Source: Andalucia godoyi (lineage: Eukaryota; Discoba; Jakobea; Jakobida; Andaluciidae). Taken from it: a stretch of 64,000 nucleotides of DNA. The stretch lies in NCBI GenBank assembly GCA_009859145.1, contig VRVR01000044.1:124001-188000 (forward strand). Reading direction: 5' to 3'. This document shows, piece after piece, positions 26,501-35,213 of this stretch (position 1 is the first letter of the stretch; every line of letters begins with the position of its first letter). The notes under the pieces were generated by a model that was given only the letters and a program-made list of their open reading frames with translations, did no database searches and was not told the DNA's origin. The translations under genes were made by a program, and so were the position numbers.

Positions 26501-28228
26501 ATGAAGAAGCTGTTTTACTACAAATGTGTAGAGGGCGACACACTGTCGAGAATAGCAGTGCGGTATGGATCAACTGTGCCGCAGCTGAACCAGCTGAACA
26601 GATCGATTCCGGGTGACGTGTTTCCCGGACTTGTGATTCGCATTAGCTGTGATGCAGACAATCATTTCGAAGGATTGTTAGAGGATCTCCCGCTACCGTC
26701 AGTTTCCAGTGCCCCACCTCTTTCCAGCAGTTCGAGCAGCAATGGGAATGCCAGCAGTGGCGAGAATCGGTCGTTTGGGTTTTCAGTCTCGGGATCGCCT
26801 CCATCAGCTCCCATGCCGATATTTGGGACTTCGGCGCCCATGACGAGGCAACGCTCGGTGTCTTCTGGGCTTGCTCCCTCTGAGGCAACCGTCAAGGTTT
26901 CCAGCTCGCCGCCAGATGTTTCACCTGCAGGCTTCCAGTACTACATTTCGTCGTCGTTTGCAAACTTGCCGTTCTTTGGAAATCGGGGCAATTCTAGCAG
27001 CAGCAATAGCAACAACAGCAGCAGTACTGCTGGTAATGAGAAGAGGCTTGTTGCGGACAGCCCGTCTTCTCTCGGCTCGTCCTATTCGGAAATTGACTCG
27101 TCTCATGATTATGTTGTCGCAGGACCGGCAACGTTTTCTCCTGCTGTCTCGCGAACGCCCAGTCCAGTCTTTTCCGAAAGAGACTTGGAAAAAGCGAGGG
27201 GAAAAGAAAAGACAAAGGAGAGGGAGAGGGAAAAGGAGAGGGAAAAGGAGAGGGAGAGGGAAAAGGAGAGGGAGAGAGAAAAGGAGAGGGATCGGCGCAA
27301 GGAAAAGCCCGCGTCGTCGAGATCGTCGTCCAACGAGGAGAAGAAACACGATCCGGACTACGTCTTTGTGACCGATGAAATCATCCATCAGATTGAAATT
27401 GCCAACCAGCCGAGACCTGTGTGGCACACCGCAAGAGTTCCAGCTGTTGTCTGTGGCGAGGAATTGCTGTTGACGGAGAGCCACAAGAAGCAAATCGTGT
27501 CGCAGCTGCCGATGCTTGCGCGCCACGATGACTGGCTCTGTGTGTATTCGACGTCAAGCCATGGATTCTCAATCCAAACATTATACAGAAGAGCTCATGA
27601 AATGGGATCCTTGATTCTCGTCATCAAGCCGAGACGATTCGTCCGACAAGTCGTGCGCGCACACGTGGCGGTTGAGGCCTCTGAATCCTCTACCTCGGCA
27701 TCATCTGCATCATCATCGGCAGCGACATCCTCAGAAGGAAGTACAACTCCAAAGTCGGAGATGCCAAAGCCAGTGTCTCACGAGGATGACGAGCTCATTT
27801 TCGGTGCATTCTTGTCGGAGCCGATCCATCCTGGCCACAAGTATTATGGAACAGGGGAATCGTTTGTTTTTCGACAGAATTCTACCAACGCGGAACTGCT
27901 CGATATTTTCCGATGGAGTCACAAGAATGCCTGTTTCATTCTTTCTAAGGACGGCACCATGCTCGCGATCGGCGCAAATGGATATGCAATCAGCCTTGAT
28001 CGCGATTTGGAATGCGGGAGGTCCTCGTTTTGCGAGACATTCGACTCTCCTCCCTTGGTCCACCACCAGCGTCAAACGGATTTCTCTGAGACTATGGGAG
28101 ACGAAGAGTTATTTGAAGTGGAAGTCCTTGAAGCATACACCCTTTACAAACCAAGAAATCAACATCATAAGGCGTTCGTAGCACAGTGGGAACGTGACAA
28201 GCAAAACTTGAAATATTTTATGCGATAG
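26501..28228 (+). CDS. OXR1: LysM-TLDc protein of the OXR1/NCOA7 family
   Basis: 575 residues. An N-terminal LysM motif (YYKCVEGDTLSRIAVRYGST, then VPQLNQLNR) precedes a Ser-rich linker and a strongly charged segment at about 230-275 made of repeated EREKE units, encoded by a GAGGGA-type tandem repeat. The C-terminal half is a TLDc domain: LLTESHKKQIVSQLPMLARH, WLCVYSTSSHGFSIQTLYRR, LIFGAFLSEPIHPGHKYYG and GESFVFRQN, ending in FEVEVLEAYTL. This is the domain order of animal OXR1 and NCOA7. TLDc proteins protect against oxidative stress and many bind and disassemble the vacuolar ATPase; that function is assumed by family. It is convergent with the gene at 28514. Confidence 0.93.
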   Translation: MKKLFYYKCVEGDTLSRIAVRYGSTVPQLNQLNRSIPGDVFPGLVIRISCDADNHFEGLLEDLPLPSVSSAPPLSSSSSSNGNASSGENRSFGFSVSGSPPSAPMPIFGTSAPMTRQRSVSSGLAPSEATVKVSSSPPDVSPAGFQYYISSSFANLPFFGNRGNSSSSNSNNSSSTAGNEKRLVADSPSSLGSSYSEIDSSHDYVVAGPATFSPAVSRTPSPVFSERDLEKARGKEKTKEREREKEREKEREREKEREREKERDRRKEKPASSRSSSNEEKKHDPDYVFVTDEIIHQIEIANQPRPVWHTARVPAVVCGEELLLTESHKKQIVSQLPMLARHDDWLCVYSTSSHGFSIQTLYRRAHEMGSLILVIKPRRFVRQVVRAHVAVEASESSTSASSASSSAATSSEGSTTPKSEMPKPVSHEDDELIFGAFLSEPIHPGHKYYGTGESFVFRQNSTNAELLDIFRWSHKNACFILSKDGTMLAIGANGYAISLDRDLECGRSSFCETFDSPPLVHHQRQTDFSETMGDEELFEVEVLEAYTLYKPRNQHHKAFVAQWERDKQNLKYFMR

Positions 28229-28248
28229 ATTTTAAAATGACAATGCCT

Positions 28249-28485
28249 GATTGGCTTCACTGTACAAGTAATACCCTCCAACCCAAGCCTCTTCAAACAT
28301 TTGGCTCGCATGCTGCGCCTTAAACTTTGGCGTAAAGGAACTTTTTACAATCTGCATCAGCGCCCATCATCGATTACAAGAAATCGGTTGTCTGCATTCC
28401 ACAGTGTCTCATTGGGCCTCGACCTGCACACCTTCAGCCATACTATCCGATGTATTCACAGCCGTCCACCAGACGTTTGGGTTGG
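28249..28485 (+). repeat. Dispersed repeat, copy 1
   Basis: Two blocks recur as a direct repeat about 4 kb away: 28272-28316 matches 32204-32248, and 28368-28485 matches 32552-32670 at roughly 90 percent identity. The spacing between blocks differs (about 50 versus 300 bp). It lies between the convergent OXR1 and 28514 genes. No ORF in it is recognisable. Confidence 0.75.
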
Positions 28486-28513
28486 AGAATGCTGTTATAC
28501 GAAATATAAACGA

Positions 28514-31105
28514 CTACTGTATGACTTCAACTTGGCTATTCAGAAACTTGAAAAGGCCGTGGTCAATTTGGATATTGCCAGATTGGTCAACAACGGATTG
28601 AGAAGCAAGAAATTCGAATCCAGCCAAAAAGGCATTCGCGGTGGGGAAAAGAGTTGGAAATGCTTCTGATACCAATACGCTCATCGTGTCTGGTGACATG
28701 TATCGAATGCCGCTCATCGAACAACAAAACAACAGGCAAACCACACCAGCTATAGAATGGATGAGAAGCGCATCCGTCATCTGCTCGCCAGTTTCTGTCG
28801 GGATTTGTTCGACGATAGGAAGAACTTGTCCAAAGTACTTGCGCATCTTGGATATCAGCTCATACTCCACAGGAGACTGGTGTCCGCCATCAGCAGACGC
28901 AGAAGAGGTGCCATCAGCAGATACGGACGCAGGCGTCACATCAGGAACTACAGCACCAGAATTCTGGATCGGAAGAGCTCCTGAAGGAGCAGGCTTCTGC
29001 AGTTTTGCCGGAGGTGCCGTCACAATGCCATCTTGAGCATTCGATCCTCCGGGATGTTCAACAGCAATAAGAGAAATAGGGGGACCAGAGGGAGGAACTG
29101 GAATCGGTGACGAACGCGAAACCGTCGGCAGGCCTTCGACAGGCCTTGGGGCCCTATCAGACTCCACGCTCTCCAAATCGAAGCGCTTGCGGCCAATAGT
29201 AGCGCCGTTTTGCGTGTCATTGTGCACTCGATCATGCATGGTCGGCGGCGGAAATGTTGGAGAATTCGATCTTCGAGTTGCATGTGCAGCAGCAGAAGCC
29301 ATGGTGCTGTTGGGGGACACCACCGTGGGGATCTTGGGCTTCCCCAGAGCTTCCAACGTCGATCCCTTCAGTGCTGCATCGTCGTGCTTTTGCAGGACTT
29401 CAGATCCACTCCGAATAATCCGTATGAGTTCTGCAGTCACCGGATTCTTGATATCCAGTTGCGGATGGTCACCTCTACGAACGCACGATCGAAGATTCTC
29501 AACGCCTGCACTCGCACAACCACTCATGAAGACCACACCGATTGTCTTCCTCATGTAATCTGGATAAATCGCCCGCTTGGACACGGAATCAAGTTTAGTC
29601 CACCGATGCTGAAGAAACTTTTCATTCATGATGCGACTCAGCTCGGAAATCGACACCTTGCCACCGACATCCTCTCTTTCCAAAAGATACAACATGTAAA
29701 AGACATGCGGTGCATCCACTGCATGATGCGAAAATTGATATCCTCGCTTTTTCAACGCCAACGCAATTGCATAGATGCGAGAAACATCATCCGCCGTGGC
29801 TGGAGAACACAAAAGCATTTCCACATCCTTGCTAATGTTCTGGGCCAGTCGAAATCTCGACGGGCCCTCCGTGGAATCGCGGGCAGGAAGAGCACCAAGT
29901 TTCCGCGCACGGCTTTCATCCTTGCTGCCCGCCGGGCCGTCCTCGAGATCCATTTCCTCCCCAAGATCGTTCTCGTCGTCATCGGAAGAATACAACACCA
30001 CCGGGGTCGACGCATAAGAGCCATAGTCGCCCGGGGCATCGGCTGTTGGTGGAGAGAGCTGTGGCTCTGGTACTGGTTCGGAAAATCGGAACGATGATGA
30101 CACGGGAGGACTTGGTGAAACAACCAAAGTACGGCCAACAGCATTCGACGGCTGTCGAGAAAGGCCAGACGCTAAAGACGCAGACGACGTGGAGGACAAG
30201 ACAGGGGTGGAAGACAGGGTGCTTGCAAGCAACAACGATTCCTCGACAACACTCAGAAAGTACTGCAAACCAGTAAACCTTGTCGAGAACAAGATGCGTG
30301 AAGCAGACGACTGGCCGCTGAACACATATGAAGCCTGCAAGAATTCAATATAGACATTGATGTTTTCCAGCATTTCAGTTGGATATGCAGTACGCAGCAA
30401 CACCAGAAGGTGGTCTCTATCAATGGGGATATGTGCAGGGTTTGCACTTGGATCCAAGTGCAAACCCAACTGTACAAGAAAGAGCGCTGCAGCAAGAACG
30501 TGGGAAAGAGTGGTCTTCGCTTCTCGAAACGGAACCAGCGGCAAGAAGCAGTTGTGTACAGAACGAGCGATGACCCCAAACTTTTCTCTAAAGCTTTCTC
30601 GAATGACAGGGTCTTTCAGCTCGTCAGTCGAGCGAAACGGCATTCGCAAGTCCAAGTCCGATAGTTTGGCAAGTTTCGCGGCTTGTGCTATCGCCGACAA
30701 AGGCCTGTACGGAATGCATGTAGGCCAAACGACACACTCTGCGTTGATCTCCGGCTCCGAATAATCTCGGTCTGAAATAATAACTAATCTGTACCTTCGA
30801 TTAAACGAAAAGTTCTTTGCCTGTTGGATATGATGCGGGTTCAATGACACAACCACACACACTGCGCCTGCCTTTGGCAGCGGATCCGCCTGCAGATGGT
30901 GTTCTTGCACGGGCACCAACTGCTGGCGAGTCGGATTCGAAGAAGACACATCGACATAATACCCGGGGAGCAGTTCCACTCCCACCGCTCGCACCAGCAC
31001 GAGTCTTCCAAGAGAATGCAAAAACCGGAAAAACGGACCCGTCGAGTCAGCCGGGTGTGGACACGACCCCATGTCCCATAACAGTATAACAGGGACATCG
31101 ACCAT
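28514..31105 (-). CDS. Large protein, possible N-terminal NYN-type domain, unknown function
   Basis: 863 residues from an ATG (MVDVPVILLWDMGSCPHP). The opening VILLWDMGSCPHP resembles the first strand and catalytic Asp of NYN/MARF1-type RNase domains (IFWDVENCPVP pattern), but later NYN motifs are not clear, so this is tentative. Residues about 390-560 form an ordered helical region (LLCSPATADDVSRIYAIALA, VSISELSRIMNEKFLQHRW) that might be a winged-helix or LOTUS-like fold. A Pro/Ser-rich linker and an ordered C-terminus with a hydrophobic stretch (AGVVCLLFCCSMSGI) follow. The upstream side carries a GATGGGC tandem repeat and an AT/AC microsatellite. Real gene by length and codon use; role unknown. 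Confidence 0.7.
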   Translation of the reverse strand: MVDVPVILLWDMGSCPHPADSTGPFFRFLHSLGRLVLVRAVGVELLPGYYVDVSSSNPTRQQLVPVQEHHLQADPLPKAGAVCVVVSLNPHHIQQAKNFSFNRRYRLVIISDRDYSEPEINAECVVWPTCIPYRPLSAIAQAAKLAKLSDLDLRMPFRSTDELKDPVIRESFREKFGVIARSVHNCFLPLVPFREAKTTLSHVLAAALFLVQLGLHLDPSANPAHIPIDRDHLLVLLRTAYPTEMLENINVYIEFLQASYVFSGQSSASRILFSTRFTGLQYFLSVVEESLLLASTLSSTPVLSSTSSASLASGLSRQPSNAVGRTLVVSPSPPVSSSFRFSEPVPEPQLSPPTADAPGDYGSYASTPVVLYSSDDDENDLGEEMDLEDGPAGSKDESRARKLGALPARDSTEGPSRFRLAQNISKDVEMLLCSPATADDVSRIYAIALALKKRGYQFSHHAVDAPHVFYMLYLLEREDVGGKVSISELSRIMNEKFLQHRWTKLDSVSKRAIYPDYMRKTIGVVFMSGCASAGVENLRSCVRRGDHPQLDIKNPVTAELIRIIRSGSEVLQKHDDAALKGSTLEALGKPKIPTVVSPNSTMASAAAHATRRSNSPTFPPPTMHDRVHNDTQNGATIGRKRFDLESVESDRAPRPVEGLPTVSRSSPIPVPPSGPPISLIAVEHPGGSNAQDGIVTAPPAKLQKPAPSGALPIQNSGAVVPDVTPASVSADGTSSASADGGHQSPVEYELISKMRKYFGQVLPIVEQIPTETGEQMTDALLIHSIAGVVCLLFCCSMSGIRYMSPDTMSVLVSEAFPTLFPTANAFLAGFEFLASQSVVDQSGNIQIDHGLFKFLNSQVEVIQ

Positions 31106-31142
31106 GATGGGCGATGGGCGATGGGCGATGGGCGATGATTAT

Positions 31143-31200
<58 letters not shown>
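31106..31200. repeat. GATGGGC tandem repeat followed by AT and AC microsatellites
   Basis: Four copies of a GATGGGC-type heptamer (about 31106-31137), then (AT)n near 31147-31172 and (AC)n near 31173-31200, immediately upstream of the minus-strand gene start at 31105. Confidence 0.85.
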
Positions 31201-31204
<4 letters not shown>

Positions 31205-31311
31205 ACAATAAGTCATAAAATAAAAATAGGAATATTGAATTTAAAACGTAATACTGTAAAATGAAACGAAAGCACAGGGCGGGAACGACAGTAATTACGG
31301 AAGGTGGCAAA

Positions 31312-32208
31312 TATACCCTCTGATTCTTGAGAAGTGAGTCGATTTCCCAATTGGAGTGAAACCCTGTCCTTTTTCGACTGAAACTTTTGGCTACAGTCGC
31401 TTTTCCTCACCAACCGACGGAAATGTTTCCTTGTCTTTTTCAGTAACCAATCGTTTTAAACCAAAGAAATAACTGGAGCACTGATCAGAAACATTATAAG
31501 AGAGTTGAATATTTATGAAGCGCACAGTGGAAATCGCTCAAAGAAACGGAAACAAGAGCAAAAAGGCCCGACCGTTGACAGAATTTGGTGCAAATGACAA
31601 TCAGGTAGCAAGTGCACCGCCGAGTCGGTCCTAAACAGGAGGCATCGTCGAGGCAAGTGATAAATCAGCATGATCAAGCTTAGCGTGGAGACAGGCATGC
31701 TTAGGTCCTTTTGCGGAACTAGAGAGCAGGATCTTGCGAGAAGGAGGTGAACCCCAAACGCTCACAACTCAGCAGACAGTGCGTGGGGGGAAAGACAACT
31801 TCGTACGTGTTCCGTTACTAAAGCGGAGAGATGCGCAAGCCGTAGCATCTGCTTCATCTGCTTCCGCAACCTCTTTCAACATTGCAAAACAAATTACCGC
31901 GAACGACGAAAACGTTGAACCGATTCCGGAAATTGGCCAAGACGCAATTCCCGAGCTTCAGAACTAGCAGATGGGAAATCGTAAGTCGAGAAAACCGAAT
32001 ATTGCAAGAAGCGTCGAAGGAGATCTGTGAAATGAAGAAAGATCGGAAACGGCAGAGTATCGATGCAGGCCGCAGTCAGAGAAACTCTGGTGAAAACCGC
32101 ACTGAGAACAAGAGAAGCGACTATAGCCAAAAGTTTCAGTCGAAAAGGACAGGGGTTCACTCCAATTGGGAAATCGACTCACCTCCCTAGAATAAGGGGA
32201 TATTACCC
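31312..32208. mobile_element. Inverted-repeat element, candidate non-autonomous transposon
   Basis: The 95-bp arm at 31312-31406 recurs in inverted orientation at about 32110-32208, with roughly 85 percent identity. The 700-bp interior has only short frames (39 codons at 31515; 77 at 31734) and nothing resembling a transposase. The arrangement suggests a foldback or terminal-inverted-repeat element with a decayed or non-coding centre. The right arm abuts the dispersed repeat at 32204, so the two repeats may belong to one nested insertion. Target-site duplications are not obvious. Confidence 0.55.
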
Positions 32209-32670
32209 TCCAACCACAACCTCTCCAAGCATTAGGATCGCATGTTGCAACCAATGGGTTCCCCTTTTGAGTGGGACATCCGTGGGTCTGCGCACCCCAA
32301 GAAATAGAAGCAACCTAGAGCTCTCGAATCGATCAATGAGTGCATTCGTTAGAAACCGTTTGGACTTTGGGAACCAGGAAAAGCCTAGGGATTCTCAACG
32401 AGCTTCATTTATTGCCATTCCGCCTTTTTATCCACTTGTTCATTCTCTCTCTCGATCTTTCATTCTCTGTTTTCAATCGAGCGGATATTGTATTTATTTG
32501 TTAATTGGCAAATGGTGTGAGACACAGAGAGCGAGGCCGCGGTGGAGGAGCCATCGATTACAAGGAATCGGTTGTCTGCATTCCACAGTGTCTCATTGGG
32601 GCGGCGACCTGCACACTTTCAGCCGTACTATCCGATGATATTCACAACAGTCCACCAGACGTTTGGGTTG
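32204..32670 (+). repeat. Dispersed repeat, copy 2
   Basis: Blocks 32204-32248 and 32552-32670 match 28272-28316 and 28368-28485 in the same orientation. The 300 bp between the blocks is absent from copy 1. Frames here are short and unlike known proteins. Confidence 0.75.
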
Positions 32671-33067
32671 TTTGGGTTATAAAAAGATTCGAAAGGTGGG
32701 ACTCGCGTGGAGCGCTACGACTGCGAAATAAGAGAAAAACAATGCCGAACAACATGGTTGACCGTTCTGTGTATGAACATCAAACAACGTCATACAGGAA
32801 ATTCTTGAGGAACGTTCATTTTTGAATGTTGAGTCGATCTGTCTTCGGTGATAGCTTAACGCCGATGATGACCAATCATAATGCATGTTTCGGCGAGCGG
32901 TAATAATAATAAATAGAAGCGCCATCTCATTGGGATTTGATGCATTGGGCTGCGGCCGCGGCAAAGGGAGGAGGACACTGGGACAGGAATGCAGGGAATG
33001 GATGAAACAGGAAGGAATCAAAAAAAGAATGTACATTTGTCAACGGGAAAGAAATGCAGCAGGTGGT
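32671..33067. other. Intergenic, no gene seen
   Basis: About 400 bp between the repeat and the 3' end of the 33068 gene. Short frames only, no homology and no RNA gene recognised. Confidence 0.5.
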
Positions 33068-34777
33068 TCAGGGTCTGAAGTGGACATGGGGTTTTTCGTA
33101 GTGTGCGGGGTGCATTGTCGGAAAGGACAGGACAAGGGTGGGCATTGGGGCGGATGAAGCGTACATTGGCTGCAAGTTCCCAGTCTGCGACGGAATGTTG
33201 ATGCCGATATGGGAAGCAATGGACGAAACCACAGTGGAGGTGGACGACACTGCGGTCGCAGCATCCGAAGGCAGCAAACAGCGTCGGACGGATGCTCCAG
33301 CATGCTCGTCCTGCGACTGCCTGATTGCAGAGTCCACGAAATGTCCCGCCTGGATGAGCTCGTGTGCATGGAGAGCAATCTCTGGGTGGAACATAGTAAA
33401 ATCAGAGGGAACCAGTTTCGTCATAATGTCTGGGTCAATCTTGTTCCAGAATGACGGTACCTTTCCTTCCGACACGATCTGGTGAAAACACAACAAGAGC
33501 AGACGCAAAGCGAATGACCGGATCGACATCTTATGCGGTAGCCGTTGCTTGACCATTCCGTGCGGCATGTTCTTTGCGATATAGTTGCTGTGCTCGTCAC
33601 TGAGCTTCCGCAGCAAGCCCCTTCTGAAATCTCTGTATCTCCACACTTTCTGCGGCGTTGGTGTGAGGCCGAACCGATGCGCAAGCTGGTTTTGGTTCAA
33701 TACATCCAGCTCATCTTGTCGTGAAGGCGTTGAAAATACTGGAGAAACCGACCGCGGATCCATTCGTGAAGAACTGGACGATGCATAACCGGTCTTCTCC
33801 ACAACTCTTGCAGAGTTTCTCGCCGCATGCGAAGAAAAGGACCGCGAACTCGGCATCGAAGGCGAATAGCTTGACGAACTTGACGCAATATGCAAAGAAC
33901 CGATAGGTAATGATGACGGACACGGAGAGCCTCCCATTGTCGAGCTCCGCTGTCTTGCTTTCGCGGACACTGCGGGCGATTGAGCTTCCATGCTTGGCGT
34001 TCGTGATGATGGGAATCCCGAAGCTTCCTCAGCGTGCATATGCTGTGTGGTAAACGTCGGGTGATGGTGGATCACCATCGGAGCGCTCGACGTCGGGTAC
34101 CCACCCGAAACATATCCTCTCATGGATGTGGGCGCCACCGGTCTTGTCGTCACCGGTCGAACGATTCCCTGTGGACAGCTCGCACTTGAAGCAGAAGACC
34201 CAATTACAATTCGCGGAGCAAAAGCCGAGAACGCCGATTGCACACTTGATACACTGGACACGCTGGATGCGCTGAACGCGCTCGATTGACCAGCATGTCC
34301 GTACGACGACGACAACGGGGTTGATGAATAACTCAGAGACAGGGAAGCATGGTACATTAACGACTTTTCAGAATTTGAAGATGCCAACAACAACGATTCT
34401 GCTTCATTATCATCAGTGCTCTTATGATTATCATCTCGACTACTACTCCGGATGCTACTTCGGATGCTACTTCGAATACTACTTTCACTTCCACTTCTTC
34501 TCCTTCTCCCACCATCACTATTACCATGATTATTGTTGTGGGGATCATTCTCGTTCTCATCATCATCATCATCGTCGTCGTCGTCGTGATGTTGGAAAAT
34601 GATTGCATCATCGTCATCGTCATCGTCATCATCATCATCAATAACAACAACATCATCATCGTCGTCGTCGTGTTGGAAAAGGATTGCATCGTCAATGTCG
34701 TCATCAGAATCGTAGTTCTCCTCCATGGCAGCCAAGTCTTGCGTGATGCTCCCAGGAAGCACTCGGATAAAAGACAT
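33068..34777 (-). CDS. Acidic and Ser-rich protein, unknown function
   Basis: 569 residues from the ATG at 34777 (MSFIRVLPGSITQDL); a Met 19 codons upstream is in frame but its leader looks non-coding. Residues 20-90 contain long Asp runs coded by a GAT/GAC repeat, and residues 95-330 are Ser-rich. An ordered segment at about 375-500 stands out: ELDVLNQNQLAHRFGLTPTP, VWRYRDFRRGLLRKLSDEHS, IRSFALRLLLLCFHQIVSEG, MTKLVPSDFTMFHPEIALHA. This helical domain is the likely functional part, but I do not recognise it. The acidic N-terminus suggests a nuclear or chromatin-associated protein, which is only a guess. Confidence 0.65.
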   Translation of the reverse strand: MSFIRVLPGSITQDLAAMEENYDSDDDIDDAILFQHDDDDDDVVVIDDDDDDDDDDDAIIFQHHDDDDDDDDDENENDPHNNNHGNSDGGRRRRSGSESSIRSSIRSSIRSSSRDDNHKSTDDNEAESLLLASSNSEKSLMYHASLSLSYSSTPLSSSYGHAGQSSAFSASSVSSVSSVQSAFSAFAPRIVIGSSASSASCPQGIVRPVTTRPVAPTSMRGYVSGGYPTSSAPMVIHHHPTFTTQHMHAEEASGFPSSRTPSMEAQSPAVSAKARQRSSTMGGSPCPSSLPIGSLHIASSSSSYSPSMPSSRSFSSHAARNSARVVEKTGYASSSSSRMDPRSVSPVFSTPSRQDELDVLNQNQLAHRFGLTPTPQKVWRYRDFRRGLLRKLSDEHSNYIAKNMPHGMVKQRLPHKMSIRSFALRLLLLCFHQIVSEGKVPSFWNKIDPDIMTKLVPSDFTMFHPEIALHAHELIQAGHFVDSAIRQSQDEHAGASVRRCLLPSDAATAVSSTSTVVSSIASHIGINIPSQTGNLQPMYASSAPMPTLVLSFPTMHPAHYEKPHVHFRP

Positions 34778-35213
34778 TTTCTTCAAATGGAGACCTTTCC
34801 CTTTCCAGCCCACCTTCCACCAACACACAAACACACGAACACGCGAACACGAGCGACACTGAAAGAAAAATCAATACTATGAAAAAAGGAAAAGGCGAAA
34901 GTCCAGAAAGATAAATGGAAGAACGCGGTGTTCGAACAGAAACGGAGTTTTTCACGCCATTAAATATGCTTTCAACAAGAATGAATTTTATTATTTAAAA
35001 TAATCCCCTCATTTTTATCAGCTTGCGCGAAACTCTGTTACGACTGGCGGAGCATTTTGCCTTGGACGCACGAGAAGAGCCTTTTTATGATTTTATTTTT
35101 TTTTCGCTCAAATTTGCTCGATTGTCGGAATCGGGGATTTTCTTTTTTTTTCCCCCGACTCCCGCCACTCGCCGTGCAGAAGCGTGCGTTATAAATATAA
35201 TAAAATGGTGATG
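34778..35213. other. Intergenic, promoter of the 33068 gene
   Basis: AT-rich gap between the start of the acidic protein and the 3' end of TRAPPC9, containing T-runs near 35096-35152. No gene recognised. Confidence 0.5.

Noticed and set aside
31734-32190. Short frames (77 and 102 codons) inside the inverted-repeat unit, considered as a transposase
   Set aside because: No DDE, HUH or recombinase motif and no similarity between frames; left as non-coding repeat.
34321-34882. Plus-strand frames full of Tyr/His and Ile/Val
   Set aside because: They are the complement of the Asp/Ser repeats in the acidic protein.
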